The notes under the pieces: model-generated
Told to the model about the DNA's origin: nothing
Databases searched by the model: none
Seen by the model: the letters and a program-made list of their open reading frames with translations, nothing else
In this document: positions 1-10,985 of the stretch, piece after piece
How positions within the stretch are numbered: position 1 is the first letter of the stretch
Layout: every line of letters starts with the position of its first letter
Program-made: the position numbers and the translations under genes
Assembly: GCF_002078875.1 (NCBI RefSeq)
Contig: NC_034409.1
Location: forward strand, 108,618,898-108,682,897
DNA length: 64,000 nt
Direction: 5' to 3'
Origin: Numida meleagris
Lineage: Eukaryota; Chordata; Aves; Galliformes; Numididae

Positions 1-910
1 AGGCCGGTAGAAATGCGCACACCTCCTGCGCTGGGGTGGGGGCTGCGCGCACAGGTGGGAGCGAAACCTCCGCGGTCCCGGAGGCCTTCCCGCTCCCCCC
101 GCCCGGAGCCTCTGCGGAGCGGCTGTGGGCGGCGCGGGGGCGGGCGCTGCGTGGGCCGCTACGGCGGGGCGCGGACAGGTGGGCTGGCGGGGGGCGGGCC
201 GCCGCCGTGTGTAGGCAGCAGAGCGGCTGCGGAGCGGCAGCGGCAGCGTCGGGAGCCCCGGCCCCGCGATAAAAGGGAAGGGGCTGGGCGGCGGGCGGTG
301 CGTGTTGCGGCACTGGGGGGAGTGTGGCTGGGAAGGAAGGAAGGAGCGAGCCAACCGCCTCCCGCAGGAATCCCGGGCAGGCGGTAGTAGCAGCAGCCGG
401 GACGCGCGGCTCCCCCTGGCTGGGAGGCGAGTGAGCATCGAGGAGCAGCCGCTGCCGCCTCATCCTGCGGCAGCGGCCGGCGCTGCTCAGAGAGCGCAGG
501 TGGGTGCTCGGGGGTCGGGGTGTGGGGCGCGGCGGGGGCCCGGGGCCGCTGGAGGGGGTGGGGTGGGTGATGGGGCGGTGCCCGGCGCGCACCTGAGCGG
601 GGTGCGGGGGGAGCCGGAAGGTTACCTGGGACGAGGCTTTGGGGCACAGGCAGGCGACGACGGTGCTTGACGTTATTTTTATTTATTTGTTATTTTTGAA
701 TCAGCGTATATATTTAATTTTAGACGATGGAAGAGCATCTCTTTAAAGATGCACTTTGCGAGTGCGTTCTTGGAAAATCGCATTTGATTTCGGTTTCTAT
801 TCCAGTCTGCGGCTTTCTGATTATTTTTTTTGGCTGACGTAGCGCCGCGTGCGGGGCGCTCCCCGGTGGGCGCAGGTCCGCGGGCGGTGGCACTCGCACA
901 CACGCGCGGC
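1..910 (+). promoter_or_regulatory. CpG-island promoter (upstream promoter)
   Basis: This block is strongly GC- and CpG-rich compared with the AT-rich DNA that follows. It contains many GGGCGG-type GC boxes, for example around 125-150 and 285-300. A TATA-like GATAAAAG lies at 268-275, about 25-30 bases before a plausible transcription start near 300. The GC-rich stretch fades after about 910, past a second CpG-dense patch at 838-915 that includes a TGACGTA half-CRE-like site near 833. The left end may be cut by the window. That such islands mark vertebrate gene starts is established knowledge. The strand is inferred from the TATA-like element and the donor site at 500, both on the + strand. 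The promoter could also fire in both directions. Confidence 0.7.
300..499 (+). other. Candidate non-coding first exon (exon 1a)
   Basis: The exon is bounded by a putative start about 30 bases after the TATA-like element and by a good splice donor, CAG|GTGGGT, with the intron starting at 500. The interval contains no ATG in any + frame, so it would act as 5' untranslated leader. It is purine-rich early (GGAAGGAAGGAAGGAG near 330-348) and then very GC-rich, which suggests a structured leader. The start is approximate because only a weak TATA-like signal sets it. The donor is clearer than the start. Translation initiating here would need a non-ATG start. Confidence 0.5.
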
Positions 911-1871
911 CGCGGGGAGGGGAGATAAGTTAGTTTCTGTCTGCGAAGGACTTGATAGCGTTTTCCCGACCGCAGCCCCGCTGGGCAGCGCTCACTCGGT
1001 GGCTTCCAGAGAAAAGGTATGAGCCATCCTTCGCTGGAACAACGGGGAGTACAGGCGCACGTAAAGCTAGTATTCCCCTAGAGCTTGCGTTCCGAAACTT
1101 CGGTATTCAGCGAAACCCCTGTTCTAAAAGCTTCGGTATTTTCCAGGAAGACTGAAGTTTTCTCTTTTATCATATTTTCAGGAAATGGTTAACGTGGGAG
1201 TTCTGGGTACTGTGTATTTGGTTTTGGTGTTGGGGTTTAATTCGGCAGAATCCGTGGCGTGTTGCTTAAACTGCAGTGACCACGGAAAGAATCGGGGCTA
1301 ATTCATCACAGAGAAGTTGAAGACCACATCAACTCTGTGATGTGTTCCTCTGAATATCATCTTCTATTGTATGCGTTCTTTACAAGCTGTGTAGAGGCAG
1401 CTAAACCAAGCGTGAAGCTTACATCTCTGTAAAACTGTGTTCATTTTTCAGATGGAAGAACAAATCAAATCAATTTTCATTGCTACCAAGTAATTAAGTG
1501 CAAGCGTGTTTGTATTACCATTTCAGAAATCCCCCGTGCCCTACTGAGGTGACTGGGTGTCCATGAGACAACAAAGATAACATAGAAATCTGTACAGCTC
1601 TTCTCCATCTTGGAGAGTTGGAAATGTTTTGTTGGGTTAAATTGGTTTTTTTCATCCTTACTAAGACTGAGTGAAGAGAACATCACAAATGACTCAATTC
1701 CAGGATTAACCCCCCTCCCCCCCCCACCCCTTTTTCTTTCTATTTATTTATTTATTTATTTTTGCAGAGGGGAGTACTTTAGAGTGGTTGTGTTGGAAAA
1801 GCAAGTGTGTTGAAATGTGGCAATAGAATTTGCAGCATTAAATATGGCTAATTTCTCTTATATGACTACAG
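500..1871 (+). other. Intron-like interval after exon 1a
   Basis: After the end of the CpG island near 910 the DNA becomes AT-rich with no convincing ORF. It contains a C-rich tract at 1710-1730 followed by a (TTTA)n microsatellite at 1741-1760. A potential but unsupported 3' splice site (TTTTTGCAG) lies at about 1758-1766. No repeat family was recognised. Confidence 0.5.
1710..1760. repeat. C-rich tract plus (TTTA)n microsatellite
   Basis: Bases 1710-1730 are C apart from one T and one A. A T-rich spacer follows, then five TTTA-type units at 1741-1760. It is a simple low-complexity sequence and likely length-variable between individuals. Confidence 0.8.
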
Positions 1872-1977
1872 GTGGCAGTGTAGAAGCCAAGAACAAAAAC
1901 TGGCAGAAATTATATTCTGTGTACGAGAGAATGAGGAGTATACTCATGACTAAGCACAGGAACCTGGAAAACTACAG
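1872..1977 (+). other. Candidate exon 2 (106 bp), carrying an upstream ORF start
   Basis: The left boundary is a pyrimidine-rich stretch ending in TATGACTACAG (AG at 1870-1871). The right boundary is CTACAG|GTATGT, a near-consensus donor starting at 1978. One frame (codons from 1874) is open through the whole exon and holds ATGs at 1931 and 1946. The first ATG has A at -3 and A at +4, a moderate Kozak context. Spliced to the exon at 35407, this frame reads MRSILMTKHRNL and onward, ending at a TGA at 35429-35431, for 23 codons in total. It therefore looks like 5' leader with an upstream ORF, not N-terminal coding sequence. An alternative is that the exon joins other exons and is coding. No protein match was recognised. 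Confidence 0.42.
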
Positions 1978-4900
1978 GTATGTGAAGTGATTCATACAAC
2001 TGCCTACGGTGCTCCCAGTATTCCTGGCACAATAGATATTCTTGGATAATTAGCTCTTACTGTGAATACATTAATTGATAAGGAAAAATCTATACCTTAT
2101 TACTGAAATGAAAAAAATAAAATACTCTGAATGCAGTAAGCAGTGGGAGGTGGAATTTTCAGACTTCTTATGGTGTATGTTAACTATGAAGAATCAGAGC
2201 GTGATTAAGTTGCATGAAGATTGAGTTAATTTCCATCTAAATACCTGGATTTTGTGAAGTTAAGTGCAGTTACAGCCCTGAATATGTTTGAAATGGAGAA
2301 ATGTCAAATATTATAGGTGTGGAAACTTTCCTGTAGTATCTTCTTATGAGCGCTGAATAGAAAGCATGAGGAAAACTAGAGATGTAAATAAAGATGTCAT
2401 TTCAAATACTCATCTGGGTGTGATGTTTTATAGTGCTTACTTCTGTTGGGAGGCGGGAGGGAAAGGCAGTACATAAGAGCCCATGATTAGCTCTCATGCT
2501 TCAAAGAAAAGAGAAATACTAGGCTACCTGAGTAATTGATCTCTCATTAATTAGGAATATTAGAGTACAGCAAATCTTTCCTTGTACACTTACATCATTG
2601 TGCACAGCCTGTAGAAATTAGTCCGTGGGTCTGCATTCCAGGATTCCTAGGAAGCCGTGGAGGATGGGGTGAACTCAGAGCTGGAGCTTGAGGATTTTTG
2701 GAACACATGAATGGGAAGTTATCCTGGTAAGAAGTGACCAAGTGCCACCACCACTGTGTTTATAAATACATTTGGCTGTTGTTGGGTTTTTTCGTTTTTA
2801 AGTTCTAGGAAGGCATTCTGTCTAAACCTTTAAATTACTTGTGAGAGAACATGGTGATACCACAAATGTTTACAGATGACCAAGTCACCTTGTACAAAGT
2901 GAGAACACATTTGCAGCCAGTTTATTTCACTGACCATTGTGTTATTGCTCCACACTTAGTTCTATGTGGGTGACCCACTTAAGAATAGCTGGGGAGGAAG
3001 AAGTGAGCAGCACTAAGGCTTATATGACCATGGAGTTTTAATCATTATCACTTATGAAGCGGAACAGCAAGCAGTTCATCCAACTTAAACGTGGCTATTC
3101 ACATAGATTTTTTTTTTTTTAAACTTTCTGATGTAGTACAGGTCAGCATATGTTTATGGCTTTGTCAAACACTGCTGAGTTCATTAGTTTGTGCCAACGT
3201 GTAGAGAAATGTTACGGGTACAAAATTTTAATGTCTCCCATTACGTCAAGTGGTTTGCCAAAATATTAAATAAAACAGTTAACTAAGCAACGTGCTGCTC
3301 AAGAGTTCAATCTACAGAAGGTTCTCTGTGCTAATTAGGAAGTATTGACATCAATGAATGAAACTACTTGTTGAAGTGCCTTCTGCAGTGTATAGCAGCT
3401 ATGTGTTCATGAGATGATTCATAGCATTCAGCAAGTTGTGATGAGCTTCCCTGCCATTACTGGAGATTATGAAGTATCTACTGTATTTGCACTACAGTTT
3501 TTTCTTTTTAATTAGATTTGATTGTGGGAAGGAGAAGAATTTTCTATCAACTGAAAGATCAGATCTATTTTTATGAATTAGTTAATTATTCTTCTCTTTA
3601 TTGCATGGTGCAATCTATCTTTAACAATAAAATGAAATGTTCATCTTGTCCGTAAATACGGTGGTGTGTGTGAAACTCTCAGGGCTATTTTGTTCCTGAA
3701 AGTTATGTGCCTTATGTCAAGTCTGCTATATTGTATTAGCTGTAACTGAAAGAAGAATTTGCAGTAAGAAACCTGAATTTGATATCTAAAACGGTGGAAC
3801 CAGCAAGTTTTCTTACACAGTGCATACAATCAGACAGTATTCTATGTATTTGTATGTGCTGCTCTCATTCAGGGTACTGCAGACGCTGCATCTTAGAAAA
3901 CATCATAGATAACTGTCCAGTGATTGTTTTGAACTGAAAGCTGTGGCTGGTTATGCACAGTTTTAAAGCAAAAAAAAAAAAAAAAAGGCAAGCCCCTCAA
4001 TGCAATCAGTCATTTCACACTAAAATAATGACGGGTATAATGTTAGGCTACAAACTATAATTGCTTGACACTTAGCAGAAATGTTTGTTAACATGGGAGT
4101 ATGTCTGAGGCTATTTAGCTTAAGCACTTTGGCTGCTCAGACTAATGAGACTGATACAGGATCTTCAGTTAGAAAAGGCTAGCATTTTATTAATCTCAGT
4201 GTTAATACAGCTGTTAAACCAAAGAAATAGTTACAGCACTAGAAGATACTCATTGTATAACTATTGTAACTGAGGGAGGCTCTTGTGAAAGTCACAACAT
4301 GTGAAGTACATGTATATAGTAAGTATCCTTAGCTAGTAAATGTGTGAAATAAAACTACAGGCATGTAGTCCCACAGCTCTATCTAGGCTGGATGCCTCTG
4401 GGCTTATTGTAGAACAAAGTCCTAATGCAGAAGGATACCAAAATTCTAAAGAAGGAATGATCCTGAAATTATATCCTGTGATGGCCAAGTTTTCTTTAAG
4501 AATACCCTTTCCTGCTGTTGATCCTAGATGACAGGAGGCCATCTTCTGTTGTGGTGAGAAGGTGTAGTTAAGTGGAGTGCAGGTGGATTTATGGTGCTGG
4601 AGGGGAGTACATCATAACCTTCCAACTGCATGGCGAAGTGACTGACATCAAGAGAAGACTAAATTATCTCAGTACCTTACATGAGGATGAGTGGAAAGAG
4701 CATACAGGTCAAGAAGACACAACCTGTGGGACTGGAAGTCCTTAACACTACTACTTGTAGGGCAGGAGTTGACAAAAATGAGGTAGGAAACATTGTAGAA
4801 CTGCTTGAACAAATTCAGTCCCATTTAGAGAGGTTCCCAGAAGGATGGACGATCAGATCAAAATAGGAGAGTTGCTATGCTGCTCCTGCAACTCTAGAGC

Positions 4901-5559
4901 CAGATATTTAGTCTCTCCATTTTATTTTTAAAATAAGTTATTAATGGTATAGATGCACCAGAGATTGTCTAGCAGGATGCACATTAGGTTGTTTATGAAA
5001 AAGCCTGATAAGAGGATGAACCAAAACAATAAGATCCTTGCAGCCAATCTGGGAATTGAAGTTAATGATCAGACATCCAGAACAAGTACATTTTCTGTAA
5101 CAACTTCTTCTCTGAGTCTTTAAAAAGATTATAAAAAAAAAAAAATTAGCATGAATAAGCAACAGAATAGAGCAGACTGTAAGAAACAGATATCCTTCTT
5201 GTGTTGTCTGGCTGTGTTCACTTCTGCCATTGCCTCCCCCAAGAAAAGTAAAAAACGGGAAACTTGGGTGAATCCAGAACAAAATACACAGTAAAAACAG
5301 CAAAAATCCGAGTGATTTATAAAAGGTCAAGAAGCTTCTCAGAAGTCATCTTTAAAAACATCTGAAAGGAAAGACCAATTGGGCCAACAGATGACTGAGC
5401 TTTAAGAGCTCAAAGAAGATTGCACTGCACCAGAGTTGCTAACGTGAGTTGTTCAGATTTGCTGTGCAGGTGCACTGGATTCACTAAAGAGCCGTAGAAG
5501 ATCTGCCAGTACAAAATGCTGAATGTGGCTGTGGTGTTTAGTCTCGTGGTATTCCTTTG
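1978..5559 (+). other. Intron-like DNA, no gene seen
   Basis: This AT-rich interval has frequent stops in all frames. An A17 tract lies at 3970-3986 and an A13 tract near 5133-5145. The 4620-5540 part has a different, purine-rich texture and may be the more decayed 5' continuation of the ancient CR1 that follows, but I could not align it by eye. Short ORFs here show no recognisable domain. Confidence 0.5.
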
Positions 5560-6600
5560 GTACCAGTGAAGTTGAGGTCAGCGAATGTGATGTCAGTTTT
5601 TAAGAAGGCTACCAGGAAACTTATAGGAAAGAACAGGACAAATAGGATGTTTGTACCATCCAGTTTGCTGGTGACTATAACAAAGAAGAGATGTAACGGA
5701 TCCACAGACAAATTTGCTCTATCAGGAAAGAGTCAGCACTGTCTTTGTAGAGCTGTCTTATCAGTCTGAGTTCTCTGAAGGCACTGAGGTTGTGAGAAGT
5801 ATGATCTAGCTGATGCAGTAAGCTTGAGTTTCCAAAAGTTTTTTTGAGAAAGACTCACCTATGGTGCTTAGCAAAATGAAACTGCCATGACATAAGAGGA
5901 AAGTCCTCTCCTAGACTTAGAATTGGTTGAAAAATAGACTAGGAGTAAATGATGTATTTTCATAGTGAGGACAGCAAAAATAAAAGTCAATTATGAAGAA
6001 CCAAGGAGGGATCTTGTGATACTTGGTAATTGGGGATGAAGCAGTAGATGAAGCTGATACCAATAGGAGGAAGTAATGCATGCGAAGTACAACAATCCTA
6101 ATATTATCTACTAAAGGAAGAGATTTAGTAGAGAGCTTGCCACAGTAAATCCAAGCAGCAATTAATTATTCAGAACTGTTGCATTTTTTTTGAGTTACTA
6201 AGGAAGAATAGCAGAGTAACAGAACAGAAAACTGCTTTGCCAGTTTGTAAACACTATGCTTTGTCTTGACCTCTGCATGCAGTTCTGATCCCTGTATTTA
6301 AAGGAAGGGGAGAGAAAAAGGGTCTTGATAGCAGAATTAGAAATGGGTGGCAGTGATGATAAAGAGCAATTAAATAGATTAGTAATATTCAGCTTGACAG
6401 AGAAACAGCTGAAGATGAAAATGATAAAAATCTATATAGGAGCGTAATGGAAAAGATGAGTAGGGTATGCTCGTTAACCATCTCCTGTAGTACGAGACCC
6501 AGAGGGGATAAAATAAAATTATCAAGTGGCAGATTCAGAACAAAATAAGAGGTTGTATTTTTCTTGCAGTGAATAGTTTAGCTGTGAACCACTAGAAGTT
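5560..6600 (+). mobile_element. Ancient, decayed CR1 LINE (reverse-transcriptase C-terminal part and 3' region)
   Basis: Several blocks follow, in order, the recognisable layout of old CR1/L3-type elements. One near 5578-5640 reads AATGTGATGTCAGTTTTTAA and leads into the 'finish and re-splice' segment. 'GGAAAGAGTCAGCACTG' lies near 5725. The block before 'ACATAAGAGG' near 5890 corresponds to the stretch just after the RT catalytic core. 'GGATCTTGTGATACTTGG' lies near 6010, and a 'CTTGACAGAGAAACAGCTGA' block near 6393 is followed by 'AAAATCTATATAGG'. 'GTACGAGACCCAGAGGGG' near 6490 matches the CR1 segment before the 3' untranslated part. The frame is broken many times and no domain stays intact. 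The element lies in the same orientation as the host gene. The exact edges are uncertain and the 5' end may extend further left. Confidence 0.72.
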
Positions 6601-7220
6601 CAGCCGAGTTTGGGTGTCCAGTGCAAAAGCACCATCGTGCTTAAAAGAACATGAGCCACAGTTGCTTGAGAGCAGGGAGGATCCTGGAATGCATTCCTGC
6701 CTGCTTTCCCTGTTTGAATGCATTTCTCTGGACCTCTGTTCCCAACCTCTGAAGAAAAGAGGTGAAAGATGCAATGTAGGGGATAGGTGTATCTTTGGTT
6801 TGACTGAATGCAGCAGTTAGTATGTAAAACAAAGATTAATAGCAGTCCCTTGAAGAAAACACTGACTGTATGCCACCCCTGATACACTGAGGACATTTTC
6901 TTTATTTTTTTGGGCCTAACTTCTTAATCACTTTTCTTTTAAGACTACCAGTCCTCATTATACCATAATGATAATTCAAGTTTGGTGTCCATACAATGGA
7001 TGTGATACCTCTTTATTCTGAGACGCCAATATTCAGTGTCAGTTCTGTGCTTGCCTAAAGTATACTGGGTGCTTATTGAAGTTTATCTTCAGATCAACTG
7101 AATTAAAAACCTAACTGCAAAAAATAAAGTTTAAGTTGGAAGAACTGGAGGCAGGCTTACCCACGTAATAAAATGCTTATCTGTATATTAAAAGGAAAAA
7201 TACATTTTTTGCATCATGAA
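6601..7220. other. Intron-like DNA, nothing recognised
   Basis: AT-rich sequence with overlapping short ORFs on both strands near 6592-6896. These overlap one another in several frames and show no codon-like bias or domain. They abut the end of the old CR1. Confidence 0.5.
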
Positions 7221-7367
7221 TATAGAATCATGGAATCCTTAGAATTGGAAAGGACCTCTGAAGGTCATCTAGACCAACTCCCTTGCAACGAACAGGGACA
7301 CCATAGCTAGATCCAATTGTCCAGGGCCTTATTCAGCCTTGCCTTGGAAGTCTCCAGGGACGGGGAT
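7221..7367 (-). mobile_element. CR1 LINE 3' end fragment
   Basis: The interval begins with TAGAATCATGGAATCC and continues AGAATTGGAAAGGACCTCTG. This is the reverse complement of the CR1 3' tail, where 'aggtcctttccaa' is followed by the terminal ATTCT-type repeat. It runs into 'GACACCATAGCTAGATCC' and 'CTCCAGGGACGGGG', which are the next CR1 3'-UTR blocks. It is 5'-truncated to about 150 bp, as is usual for CR1 copies. Confidence 0.88.
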
Positions 7368-10300
7368 AAATATGGAAGATAAACTCCCATTCCCTATTAA
7401 TAGGGTGAGATTACACCTAGGTTTTTGCCTCACCCAAACGTTCAAGGACTAAAGGTACATTACAGTGAATAAGGACTTGTGGAAAATAGGTTATTAAGAA
7501 CAAAGGATAACTTGACTGTTAAATGTGAAAATTGTATTTAAATATTAAAAGAATATAAAAGTTACAGAAGAATTATTGAGTCATCCAACCCAAATGACAA
7601 ATGGACAAAAGGGGAAAAAATAACCTGATGAGTCTGGGAAGGAAAGTCTCGATTAGGGTCTTTCACAGTGGTGAGTCCTATGAGCATATGTAAGTACAAC
7701 CAGGAGAGTACTAGGAGCCATAAGGAGTTAGGGGAATGTGTGTTGGAGTATATTCAAAGGCTGACTTTAACCAAGGAAGATTAGTCTTCTTGGGTTCCTG
7801 TGGGCAGTCACAACAAATCAGCATCTTCAGTGGGTGATATGGGGCACCCAAAGCCAGTTTCTGCTCTGAATTATCCTCTAGAGGAGTCTTACCCTGTCCA
7901 CATGGGCCATAGATTGTCAAGGGGGACACAGACAGCTGGCTTTTCTAAGTTAAAGTTTCCCTTTCTGTACAACTATTCTGTGTGTTAGCATGAGACCTGA
8001 TTTTTGTAGATGTTTTAGTAGGTCATTTTTCTTTTTCAGTGATACTAGAATAAAAATACATAGGAAGACAATAGTAGCTAAGCCCAGTTTTAAAGCTTTC
8101 ATGAAGAAAAGGTTATTTCAGACTTCCTAAAATTCAGATTGTCCTGCAGTTTTCTATACTTGCCTGACTGAGTTGACCCATGTTTAAAATAAGAATAAAT
8201 GACTTAAAAAGAAAAAGTAAAATCAAAGATTTTTCTGAAACAAGAAGTTAAATCACACAAAGAGATGATATGAAGTTTTTTTTAAGCTACTAATGCTGGG
8301 TAATAGAGCATGTTTGGATGAAGGAGCTAATTATATATCCCACCAAACACCCTAACACGCTCTTGTTTCTCAAGAATGGGAGAAGAATTAGTTTTCTCAT
8401 TATCTTATTTTCATTATCTCCTTGAACACCAGTTAGAGTTTTTCCATGGGTTTAACAGTAGCAAAGCATACTTCACACAGTCTTTTTTTTAGTTTATTTT
8501 GATTTCCTATAGTGGAATATGATGCAAAACAAATAAAATATAAGAAAAAGATCTTGGTTCTGCCTCTCTTTGTGGATTTATGCAATAAAGTAATGATGCT
8601 GAACCAGTGGCAGTCTGACACTAAAAGAGAATTTATGCAGCAATAAGACCAGACATCCTAAAACAGATTTTTACTAGTGCTGTACTCTGGGAGTTAGACT
8701 TCCAAATAATTTAAAACTGTACTTTAAAATGTGATGTATGGTCTTAAACAGATAAGAGAACGCACCGGCCAAGCACACCTCTCAAGTGGTATTTATCCCA
8801 GTGTTATCTCAGGAAGTGGATGCTTCTGTGCATCTTTTATTGCATGAAATCAGCTCTTTGGAAGCTGCTTCAGTTGGATTTTTCTGTTCAAAGTCCTTTG
8901 AGAAGACTGAGAATGCTGCATCGTTTGGAATTGTGAAACATCTTCATGCGCATCAAACCTTATTTATTTTCTTTTAAATGTCAGCTAGGCTTGATATTTT
9001 TCTTTTCTTTTTTTCTTTTTTTTTTTCCTCTCCTTTTTTTGTTTTGGGGGATGGTGTCTCTGCAGTTATTCTCTAATGCATTACAAATAGTTGATTGTAT
9101 TTGTTAGTTTTCATCTGGATGTTTCTTGCTGTTCCTGATAGTTGAAGATGTTGTGCACTCTATAATAAAAATAATAATAATTCTGAAGTCAAAATGAAAG
9201 TCACATGCTGTCCTTGACTCAGATTTCAGTTGTACAAAGACTGTGTTGCTCGCAGATGAAGCTGTAAACTCTTACGAAACCGGAGATGAAATGGAAGCCA
9301 GAGCTCAAAGCAAAACTAAACAACTGCTTATTGGGTCTCTGCTGAAGCCACTGGCTGGGGATGGTTGTACTTCTGACATCACCTCCTGCAGTGTCTTGCT
9401 GGTTCCTGAAATGCAAGTCTGCAAGTTTAAGGGGATGAAGTTGTCGCAGATTGCTTTTTCTCCTTTTAGATATGCCTTCTCTTATATTTTTGTTTCTCTG
9501 CTTTTTTCCCCCACTACTTTGCAGTTTTACTGTTAATCATCATTCTATACTTTTATTATTTATTTTCACTTATTGTTTCCTGAAACTTTTAAATATCATC
9601 TCCCTCTTTCTTTCTCTCCACCCACAAATAAATTCTGATTCCAGTGAATATTTAATAATGTATGAAAGATGTAGGCATTACATTAACTCAAATCTGGCCA
9701 CTTTAGAAAGTTTAAAGACATCTTTATTTCATGCATTCAGTGAGAAAAAGCTGGGCTAACCTAAGCGGTAACGTGCTGCATCAGCTTTCTGGTGAGAAAT
9801 GCGTTATGAGGATTGTTTGATTCAATGTACTTTACCTCACAAAATAAATGAGCATATGATTGATAACGGAGACCAAGCCAGTACTGGCAACTTCTTTACC
9901 AATGTCATCTCAATTACTTTCTGATGTGGGCATTTGCATATTGAATTCGGAATTTGTAAAGGTAAAAGTGCCTGTGGAGTACGGTTAAGATGCTTTTGAA
10001 CAGGATTGTTCTGTTGAATTCTTCTTGATCTCTCAGACTGTAGCATAAGAAACTTAGAAATTCCCTTGCATGCTTGGTTTAATACAAAATGACCCTGTGA
10101 AGAGACTGTTGGAAAAATCTGCAGACAAAAGAACCTTCTGATTTCTCTGCATTAGTGCTGTAGCCAAGAGGTCAGTCATGGCTACGCTTGCTCTCACTTT
10201 TCTGTGATCCAGTTCTTTGCTGTACAGCTTCTGTTAAGTGTACGAAAGACAAGGTTGTTGACCCCACAGATGGTAGCTAGAGGATCAGGTTACCATAGGT

Positions 10301-10442
10301 AGAGTTGTTGGCTTATTTTGTGACTGTGCTGCTGGCATGAGATTGTTCTATCAGGGAAGTAGCTGAGTTACTTCTCCATTTTTCCCTTTAGACCACCTGA
10401 AGAGAGTTCAGCTCATCCGTGGAAAGAATGAGCATGGGTACA
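7368..10442. other. Intron-like DNA, nothing recognised
   Basis: AT-rich with scattered short ORFs. It contains a T/C-rich low-complexity stretch at about 9001-9050 and an AAT-repeat patch near 9167-9180. A few bases of one ORF at 9243-9536 look slightly more complex, but no family, start context or splice signals support it. Confidence 0.45.
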
Positions 10443-10630
10443 ATTCATGGAATCATTTAAGCTGGAGAAGACCGTCATGGTCATTAATTCCAACCACCAG
10501 CCTGACCTACAGAGTCTTACCACTAAACTGTATCTCCTAGTGCCACACCTACACATCTCTTAAATACCTTCCAGGATGGGGTCTCTACCACTTCCCTGGG
10601 CAGCCTGCTCCAATGCTTGGCCACCCTCTC
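10443..10630 (-). mobile_element. CR1 LINE 3' fragment, outer element, first part
   Basis: Reverse-strand CR1 3' end: ATTCATGGAATCATTTAAGC, then 'GGAGAAGACCGTCATGGTCA', 'CCTTCCAGGATGGGG' and 'CCTGGGCAGCCTGCTCCAA', ending in 'GCCACCCTCTC'. In an intact CR1 of this orientation the next block would be 'gtgaagaaatt'. That block is missing here and resumes at about 10849, so the element is interrupted. Confidence 0.88.
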
Positions 10631-10848
10631 TAGATGAGATAGTAGGAGGAAATTTTTTACTCAGAGGGTGGTGAGCTGCTGGAACAAATTGCCTGGAGAA
10701 GCTCTGGATGCCCCATCCCTGGAGGTGTGTGAGGCCAGTTTGGATGGGGCCGTGGGCAGCCTCATCTGGTAGGTGGCAGCCTAGCATGGGGGATAAGTCT
10801 AGGTGATTTTTAAGGTCCTTTCCAATTCAAGCCATTCTGTGTTACTCT
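10631..10848 (+). mobile_element. CR1 LINE 3' end inserted inside another CR1
   Basis: Forward CR1 3' region: 'GGAGGAAATTTTTTACTCAG', 'GGTGGTGAGCTGCTGGAACA', 'GATGCCCCATCCCTGGAGG', 'GGGCAGCCTCATCTGG', 'TTTTTAAGGTCCTTTCCAA', then 'CCATTCTGTGTTACTCT'. Both ends sit exactly where the flanking reverse-strand CR1 is broken, so this copy inserted later. The junctions are placed to within a few bases only. Confidence 0.88.
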
Positions 10849-10985
10849 CCGTGAAGAAATTATATCACGATGATATCCAGTCTAAACTTCCCCTGGCACA
10901 TGGTGAGCATGTCTCCTCATGTCTTACCACTTGTCACTAGAGAAAACAGACCATCATCCTTCTTGCTGCAACCAGAGATAGTTTT
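10849..10985 (-). mobile_element. CR1 LINE fragment, outer element, second part
   Basis: The interval resumes the reverse-strand CR1 with 'CGTGAAGAAAT', 'GATATCCAGTCTAAACTTCC' and 'CCTGGCACATGG', then a decayed equivalent of the 'cctcttgtcctatcactngttac' and 'gagaagagacc' blocks. It belongs to the same copy as 10443-10630. Confidence 0.85.

Noticed and set aside
13..670. Long ORFs on both strands in the first CpG island
   Set aside because: Same composition effect. There is no ATG in the predicted exon 1a, and translations are Gly/Arg/Pro-rich without domains.
1758..1800. Acceptor-like TTTTTGCAG after the (TTTA)n repeat
   Set aside because: It derives from simple repeat and lacks a matching donor before the better acceptor at 1871.
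4941..5330. 129-codon minus ORF with hydrophobic, Phe/Leu-rich N-terminus resembling a signal peptide
   Set aside because: The Phe/Leu richness comes from A-rich intron sequence read on the other strand. It has no conserved motif and lies next to or inside an old repeat.
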